Assembly (NCBI GenBank): GCA_029339195.1
Contig: JAPTJF010000020.1
Location: forward strand, 62,001 to 126,000
Source of the DNA: Micractinium sp. NFX-FRZ
Lineage: Eukaryota; Chlorophyta; Trebouxiophyceae; Chlorellales; Chlorellaceae
DNA length: 64,000 nt
Direction of reading: 5' to 3'
Shown: piece by piece, positions 57,901 through 64,000 of the stretch
How positions within the stretch are numbered: position 1 is the first letter of the stretch
How the letters are laid out: each line of letters starts with the position of its first letter
Notes under the pieces: model-generated
The model's database searches: none
What the model saw: only the letters and a program-made list of their open reading frames with translations
What the model was told of the DNA's origin: nothing
Position numbers and translations under genes: made by a program

Positions 57901-60900
57901 CTGCTGCAGGCGGGGGGAGAACTGGTAGGGCAGGCCGCACAGGGCCTGCAGGGGGAGGGGGGGGGGGGGGAGGGGACCGGCGGGGGGCAGGGAAGGCAGC
58001 TGGGAGCCAGACCATTTGGTGTGTGTGCCAGCTGTCAGTGAGGCCACACAGGCGCTTGCAACAGCAGGTATATGCCATGGGAATAAGATTCTAGGGGCTG
58101 GGGTGGGTGCAGGGTGGCGGCAGCCAGGCCAGCGAGAGCACGGGCGCGCGCAAGCCAGGGCGGGGCTGGGGAAACCATACAGTGGGCGCCAAAAAAGAGG
58201 GGCCACTGCTTGGATGCCATCGGCAGCAGCAGGCGAGACAGTGCCCAGGGGCAGCTACTGCCAGAGGAGCACAGACCTCACTGTGGAAAGGTGCAGTGAG
58301 GCAGGCTGGCATGATAAGTCGTGTTGTGGCATGATTAGTCGTGTTGTGGCATGATTAGTCGTGTTGTGGCATGCGCCATACCTGGTAGATGTAGTGGCAG
58401 TCGTTGTGCCTGAGCGCCGATGGGTAGGGCAGCACCATCGCCTGCTGCTGCTGCTGCTGCTCTGCCACCGCCGCCGGGTGAGGCGGCAGACCCGCGCCCG
58501 CTGCAGCCGAGGTTCCGGGCGGCGCCAGCGCCACCACGGATGCCGCCACGTCCACCACGGCCCCGCACATGGCTTGCGCCAGCGCAGTGTTGCCTGCGGG
58601 GGCGCAGCACAACAGCGAATGAGACGCGTGCATGCGGTGATACTGGTCCTGTAAGAGTGGCGGGAGCCGCCCAGAGCAGGCTACATTTGGCCCTGAGAGC
58701 GCAAGCACCACCCTGCCGCAGCTGCCTGCGCAGTCGGCGTGGCGCTGCTTCTTCCCATGCCCCATCTGACCACAGAGGCATGCGTAAGGACTCGCATGCA
58801 GCGCAACACAGCAAATGCAAAGAGGTGGCCAGTGGTGGCTGCCCCACCTGAGCGCACCGCCTCCGCCAGTGCATCCCGCATCAGGTTGACTGCTCCCTGG
58901 GCAGCCTTGCTGCAGAGGTGAAGGCGGGCAAATTACGCATGGGGCTGAGGGCGGGGCGAGGGCAGGCGGCATGCAGGGGCAGCATGGGGGGATGTGCAGG
59001 GCAGGCAGGATTGCCGAGGGAAGTCGTTGGAGCTGAGGTCAAGTGCCGGCCGAAGCGATACTCGACAGGAGCCCTGCTATGAGTGGCAGGTTCGCCTGGG
59101 TAGTGGCTGCAGCAGCTCCTCTTTGACCCACATGCCCCCACCCCGCCCACCGCAAAACACATCCACGCCTGCCTTCCAACGCCGCTGCCATCACGTCCCC
59201 TAAAGCCCATCACAAGGCCCACTCCCCAAGCCCTGCAAGCCCCCCCATGCAAGGCAGCCACATGGCGCAAAGCTAGCACATCTTATCTGTGCAGCAGCCC
59301 GTGCCCTCACACCCCACGGCTCTCATACCCCTCAGCCTCACAAACAAACACAGCCGTTCACACACACACACACACACAGCCCCCCACCTGATTGCATACT
59401 CCCCGAAGGCCAGCAGAGGGTCCTCCTCTTCAAGCCGCCCCCCGTTGCTGCTGCTGCTGGCGGGGCGCTCTGGCTGCTGCTGCTGCTGCCCCTGCTGCTG
59501 CTGGGCCGGGGTGCCTCCAAAGAGCGCTCGCGATGCAGCGGGCGCGTCGGCAGTGCCTGACGGGCTGCCCGCGCGGCGAGGGACGCCCACGGTCAACGCC
59601 TCCTGGGCAGCTTGCGACACCAGGAGGTCTCGGGCAGCCGCAACGAACCTGCACACACAGGGGGCACATCGACATGTGAGAGGTGCGGTGCAAAACTTGT
59701 GCAAATGTTGTGTGCGGTCGGGAGGCAGGGTGTGAAGCCAGGGGTCACACGTGGCGGCACGCAGGCAGGGGTGGTTGCTGCGGGCTAGCCCTACATAGCA
59801 GCTGACGTGCTGCATCTCAGCCCAACATAGGGGCAGACGTTGCACCCCAGCCCCAGTGCCAGATCTTGCCGGGCTCGGCTCAGTAAAAGTGTACACAATG
59901 AGTCGGCCGAGTGGGCAATCCTGCATCCCAGCACCGATGTCAGATCTTGCAGGCTACTTGACAGGTGTGTGATAGTCGGTTGGGTGAGCAACACGCTGCG
60001 CACCTGTTGCGCCGCGCGTTCAGGAACTGGTTGAGGGCGCGCTTGATGTGGCGGGTGATGGGGCCATCGCGGTCGGCTGCGCGCAGGCGGCAGGCAAGAG
60101 GCTGGCTCATCAGCCGACGCCAAGAGGCAGACGCAGGTGCGGCTAGGATGGAAGAGGCGTGCCTGCCTCTGCCTCTACAAGGGCGGGTATTCAGAGCCCG
60201 CCAGGCCTGCCGGCCCCCACCCAGCAGGCCCTTTCACTGCCATCATTCTCACTGCAGCAACCTGAATTCTGCCCCGAACACCCACCCACCCGGCAGCAGA
60301 TGCAGTCTAAACTCTGCCCCGCACACCCACCCACCCACCGGGCAGCAGGTGCAGTGCCACCGCCTTCTGCTCCAGCTTGGCACCCAGGGAGGACCGCCGG
60401 CTGTACAGCTCCACCTGCAGGGCGGTACAATGTGTGGTACAGGCAGTACAGCACGTCAGCGCCTGGCATCAAGGGTTATATGTAAGGACCGCTGGCTGGC
60501 TGTACGGCTCCACCTGCAGGAGCGGTACAGGCAGTACACAAGGCACAGTGCCGTTGCAGCGCATCGGCGCCAGGACGTTCGGCATCGTCGGCGCAAGGTG
60601 GCACAGCATGCTGCACGTGGGCAAGCCACAGCCACGCCACCCTGCCCTCAATGCCTCCGAAACAAACGTAACCGCCCTGCGCTGGCCAGCCCTGCCCTAT
60701 TTTTTCAGTCGCTGCCCTGCCCCGCCCCGCCCAGCTGTCAACCTGCCCACGTTCCGACCGTGCACCCACCCACAGCAGACATGCAGTGGTAGCTCGCACC
60801 GCTCCTGCGCTGCCACCGCCTGCCCTGCCCTGATCTGGTCAGCCGCTGCCCTGCTCTGCCCTCCCCCTCTCGCACACACATGCCTCGACCCCACCTCTGC

Positions 60901-61902
60901 ATCGCTCTGAGGCTGGATGGGCTTGAGCTTTGTGGCAATGTAGGCTGCAGCCAGCGGGGGCCACACCAGTGCCCCCATCTGCTCAGCCAGCTCCTCGCTG
61001 CCGCCCAGCACCTGCGGGAACAAACAGCATGAGCAAAGGGCGCAGATGGTCAAGCTAGCATGGGGTATCACAGCATGCAGCAGGAACCAGGACGCTGCAT
61101 CTCTTCTGCCAGCTGCACGCTGCCGCCCGGCACCTGCACAGATGGGGACACGATTGGGACAGAGCAGGCAACACACTGTAACTGCGGTCTGACCATTTAG
61201 GTTCAAATTGGCGCGCACTCTCCCCGCCGCCGCCCAGCCCGGGGAAGAAACGCTGTGAATACTGGTGGAGGAGGGCCATCAGCGCTAAGCGACCAACAGT
61301 ACCATTCCCAGTACCCACGGCAGCTGCCGCGCACCTGCTCCGTCAGCGCCTTGATGGCCTTGTACAGCTGGCGCTCCGTGCTGTTGCCGCCGCGCCCGCC
61401 GCCCGCCGCCGTGGCTCGGCTGAGGTTGGAGGAGGCGACGGAGCCGGCGGGGGAGTCGCTGAGCGTGCGGCTGGGCTCCCGCTCTGCGCAGGCAGGAGAG
61501 GGAATTGGGTTGTACATCAATATACAGCTAGATGGGGTTCAGCTGACGCCAGCTGGGTTGCCACTCTGCACAGCGGCGGCAGGGACACTCGCCAGCACCG
61601 AAAAGGCTTGCGTGGCGTGCTGGGACACAGGCATTGGGAGGGACGGCGAAGAATAGAAGGCCAAGGGGGGCCTTGGAGCAACATGCCTGGAAGCCGCACA
61701 TGCATCAGCACCAGCCAGGCATCAGCCCAGGCACACAGCCACCCACCTGCCGACAGTATGGGCCCCACGCTGTGGTCCAGGAAGAAAGCAGCCAGCGGCT
61801 GCAGCGCCTGGGGCAGCAGGCCAAACACGCCCAGCGCTCTCCACGCCTCTGCCAGGCTGGCGGCTGTGGCAGCCACGCCAGCGGCGCCCCCCTGCTGCTC
61901 CC

Positions 61903-61941
<39 letters not shown>

Positions 61942-62952
61942 CCTCGCCGCCAGGAGTCGGGGGCAGTGCCGATGGGACCAGCGCCGGCGCGTGTGTGGCG
62001 GGGTCGACTGTGACGCAGGCCGACACAGCTGACAGCAGGTGCTGCTGCAGCGGCTGCACTCGCGCTGCCACCGCAGCTGCCGTCTCGTCGCTGCCTGGCA
62101 CAGCCCCCACCGCTCGCTGCAGCTCCACAGCTGTCCACGCTGCCTCGCTGTAATTACCTGCCGCCACCGCTGCATCGAAATCTGCCAGCCTCTGCTGCAT
62201 CTCTGCTGCCACGCGCACCGAGGCAGCGGCTGCCGCCGTCTCGCGCATCGCGCCCAGCACGGCGGCGTGCTGTGCCGCCAGGGCGGCCAGCCCGGCAGCC
62301 ACCCCGCCGTCCTCTATCGAGAGCTCAGCCTGCTCCTGCAGCCGGGCCAGAGCTGAGCTGAAGGCGAGGTCTGCATCGGAGACGCCGCCGTCGGGTGCCT
62401 TGGTTGCTGCCGCTGCTGTGCCTGCTGCTGCGCCTGCTGTGCCCTCCTCCCCAGCAGCATCTTCCTCCAGCTGCTCTGCCGCGTAGCGCTCTGCCACGGT
62501 GGCGTACAGCGTCAGCAGCACCTGCGCTTGTAGGGGCATCACGTTGGAATGACTGCCTGGGTGAGCTCGGTACTGCTGGCAACTCCCTTGGGAGTGTGAA
62601 TTAGCCGGGCCAGGCAATTGACGGCAGCACAGCAGCAAGGGGCGCAGGTGGCAGTGGCGGCAGTGGCGGCGGCAGCGCGCGGCGGCGGTGTCTGCGCCAG
62701 ACAGCGCCCCCGCGGCGCACCCACCTCCTCACGCCGCACATCCACTTTGTGCAGGTACTCCTGCAGCGCTGAGGAGGTCAGGCCCTGCACGGAGAGAAAG
62801 GCGGTCGGGATCAGGGGTTGGGGCGCTCTCGGCCTGTTTTAGCGTTGGATCAGTGATCCTAGCATCCGTGGATGCTGTGGCGCTCCTACCTCATCGCTGA
62901 GGGGCCCCAAAAGTTGGTCCAGCAACTCGACTTGGTGTGCCCCTTCGTGCAT
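54939..62952 (-). CDS. ZW10: ZW10, NRZ/Dsl1 tether and RZZ kinetochore subunit
   Basis: Sixteen phase-matched exons: 62952-62890, 62784-62725, 62521-61747, 61483-61335, 61011-60895, 60414-60339, 60076-60004, 59648-59388, 58909-58848, 58593-58382, 57945-57823, 57351-57263, 56886-56753, 56257-56019, 55395-55313, 55035-54939; 870 residues (human ZW10 has 779). Family signatures: HNDCHYIYQALCGLPYQFSP like the animal HNNCMYIAHHL region; VGPAMRVRQAGQECLDAMVR followed by EAELLGLVEEL; RKTVQQLLHAFRRLGTVLRP; an acidic MCLPDISVDESEQI matching the 'EDIS' stretch; and the C-terminal LDIRLVEIRRRWQDGRLQAI, SAEEVSHLVRALFEET. Exon 3 (258 codons) carries Ala- and Gln-rich insertions. ZW10 tethers Golgi-to-ER vesicles with RINT1 and NAG, and in animals joins ROD-Zwilch at kinetochores. 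The ER-Golgi role is the safer inference for an alga. Confidence 0.88.
55259..55311. repeat. CAGCGCAGCA minisatellite
   Basis: Ten-base CAGCGCAGCA/CAGCACAGCA units in a ZW10 intron, reaching the exon donor at 55312. Confidence 0.8.
55912..55978 (-). repeat. Exon echo of ZW10 exon 14 end
   Basis: CCCGCAGCTTCATCACTGCC at 55912 repeats CCCGCAGCTTCATCACCGCC at 56018, exactly 106 bp apart; similarity extends through GGCGTGCGC and again at CAGCTCATCCCAGC. Confidence 0.9.
56562..56602 (-). repeat. Exon echo of ZW10 exon 13 end
   Basis: ACCCATGATGCGGTTACGCA at 56562 repeats ACCCATGATGCGACCGCACA at 56751, followed in both by CCGCCTGG; spacing 189 bp. The intron between also repeats ACCCACCCATGTATCAGACC. 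Confidence 0.85.
57154..57203 (-). repeat. Exon echo of ZW10 exon 12 end
   Basis: ACCTGATGCCCGCATGCCCT at 57154 repeats ACCTGATGCCCGCCTGCCCG at 57261, 107 bp apart, and stays similar for about 45 bases (CAGCCCAGCAAAG). Confidence 0.9.
57957..57975. repeat. G homopolymer tract
   Basis: G-run with one A directly before the acceptor of ZW10 exon 57945-57823; on the minus strand it is a poly-C polypyrimidine tract. Confidence 0.85.
60498..60530 (-). repeat. Exon echo of ZW10 exon 6 start
   Basis: GGCTGTACGGCTCCACCTGC at 60498 repeats GGCTGTACAGCTCCACCTGC at 60399, 99 bp apart, with the CTGCAG acceptor in both. Confidence 0.9.
61108..61140 (-). repeat. Exon echo of ZW10 exon 5 start
   Basis: CGCTGCCGCCCGGCACCTGC at 61118 repeats CGCTGCCGCCCAGCACCTGC at 60996, 122 bp apart, including the acceptor. 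Confidence 0.9.
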
Positions 62953-63162
62953 CCTGCGAGAGTGATAAAATGTCGCTGGAAGGCATGGGTGTGGCGATGC
63001 GAGTGCCAGGAGGCTGAAAGGGTTGCATGTACCATCGGAAGAAACACCCTTTCCCATCTCTTTGCAAGCTGTTTGGCTCTCGTGCTTTGCATTTTTCTGT
63101 CCCTGCAATTTCGATCGAACGTTTGGAGTGCAGGCACAGGCAACCCGTCAACTTTGGCAGTG
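62953..63162. promoter_or_regulatory. 210-bp bidirectional promoter interval
   Basis: Between the ZW10 start (62952, minus) and the start of the Arg/Ser-rich gene (63163, plus). It is less GC-rich than its surroundings, with TTTGCATTTTTCTG near 63084. An open frame continues upstream of 63163, so a longer N-terminus is possible but unlikely. Confidence 0.45.
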
Positions 63163-63905
63163 ATGGCGGATTTGGAGGAGCGATGGACAGGCGACAGAGC
63201 AGGCGGCAAAAGTGGGAGCAGGAGCAGGAGCAGGAGTCGCAGCAGGCGCAACCGCAGCCCGCCCCGGCACGCAGAGCGGCCACGCAGCCCTGCCGAGCGG
63301 CAGCGGCAGCGGAGCCCTGACGACCGCCGCCGCCGCCGCTCCCCCAGCCACAGCAGGAGCAGGAGCGCAGGGCGGCGTGATAGAGGTGAGGATTGGGCGG
63401 GGAGGAAGGAAGTTTAATGCTTTGATGGCACCAACGTGCTGCATTAGAGTTGCCCCCTGCTGGTGTCTGCTGGTCTGCACTGCAGCACCCGCTGGGCCAC
63501 CACTGAGTGCTCTCCGCCCAGCTGCTGCTGCCTCCACTGCTGCTGCTGCAGATTCCCGCCGGGAGCGGTCCCCGCCGCGTCGGCGGGAGCGCTCCCCTCC
63601 TAGCCGGCGGGATGGCTATGGCAGCAGGCGGGGCGGCAGCCGGTCTCGCTCGCCCCCACGCCGCCGTGACCGCTCACCGCCCGGCCGGGACGGCGGATAT
63701 GCTGGCAGGCGGGGCGGCAGCCGCTCGCCGCCCGGCCGGGATGGCGGCAGCTACGGCGGCAGGCGGGGCGGCAGCCGCTCGCCGCCGCCGCCGGCGTTGC
63801 CCGTCGGGCGGGGCCCGCCGCTGCCTCCACAGCAGTTCCCAGGGGGTGGCTTCCAGCCCGGCGGCTTCCGGCAGCAGCATCACCAGCAGCAGCAGCAGCT
63901 GTCAG
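63163..63905 (+). CDS. Arg/Ser-rich (SR-like) RNA-binding or splicing protein, N-terminal part
   Basis: Two exons visible, 63163-63385 and 63552-63905, joined at phase 1; the gene continues past the right edge. MADLEERWTGDRAGG is followed by SR dipeptides (SGSRSRSRSRSRRNRSPPR), then repeated units of the form RRDGYGSRRGGSRSRSPPRR and GRDGGSYGGRRGGSRSPP, and a Pro/Gly/Gln-rich end. Mixed RS and RGG repeats are typical of splicing factors and other nuclear RNA-binding proteins. No RRM, CCCH or other folded domain is in the visible part, so the exact family is open. The Gly-Arg repeat units are about 20 residues long and near identical, suggesting recent tandem duplication. Confidence 0.7.
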
Positions 63906-64000
63906 GTGCGGGGGTGCACGTAACACTGGGGGCAGGCAATGGTGGCAGGGGTGTGTGGCACTGCCACGTAAGCTCCCTCATGCCTGCCCAAAGATCGGTT

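Overview
The window is nuclear DNA from a eukaryote, most likely a green alga of the Chlorella/Trebouxiophyceae type. The evidence is: very high GC; genes split into many short exons (22 to about 1300 nt) by GT-AG introns; Ala/Gln/Ser homopolymer tracts encoded by CAG/GCT repeats; and a chloroplast-lineage gene set (an EXECUTER protein, a starch-binding CBM25/53 protein, an AUX1-like permease). I rebuilt gene models by joining exons whose splice phases match and whose joined protein fits a family. Species level cannot be decided from sequence reading alone.

Layout. 240-2565 (-): partial gene of unknown function running off the left edge. 3569-13550 (+): a 1230-residue CaMKK-type protein kinase with a C-terminal cyclic-nucleotide-binding domain. 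14796-17523 (-): a secreted collagen-like protein. 19167-21232 (-): a tail-anchored, helical-repeat protein resembling APEM9 (PEX26-like peroxisome factor), head to head with 21624-22611 (+), a small unknown protein. 24332-26634 (-): a coiled-coil/CBM25-53 starch-binding protein, head to head with 27212-30356 (+), a GNAT acetyltransferase. 31840-38771 (-): EXECUTER. 40406-40492 (+): a selenocysteine tRNA. 40923-45523 (-): a TauD/TfdA-type Fe(II)/2-oxoglutarate dioxygenase, head to head with 45765-51457 (+), an AUX1/LAX-like transporter. 52005-53160 (+): a small, probably organellar protein. 54137-54510: two copies of a 180-bp tandem repeat. 54939-62952 (-): ZW10, head to head with 63163 onward (+), an Arg/Ser-rich protein cut by the right edge.

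The most unusual signal is not a gene. In most of the multi-exon genes, an intron next to an exon carries one to three decayed copies of that exon's edge, including its splice site, usually 85-140 bp away. I found more than 20 such 'exon echoes' in eight genes. They suggest that introns here grow, or arose, by local tandem duplication across exon-intron junctions.

Functionally the window mixes plastid stress and starch biology (EXECUTER, CBM protein), membrane transport (AUX1-like), vesicle tethering or kinetochore function (ZW10), probable peroxisome biogenesis, signalling (kinase plus cNMP domain) and selenoprotein synthesis (tRNA-Sec). There is no operon-like logic, but at least five head-to-head pairs share start-to-start intervals of about 210-580 bp (a sixth is about 1 kb).
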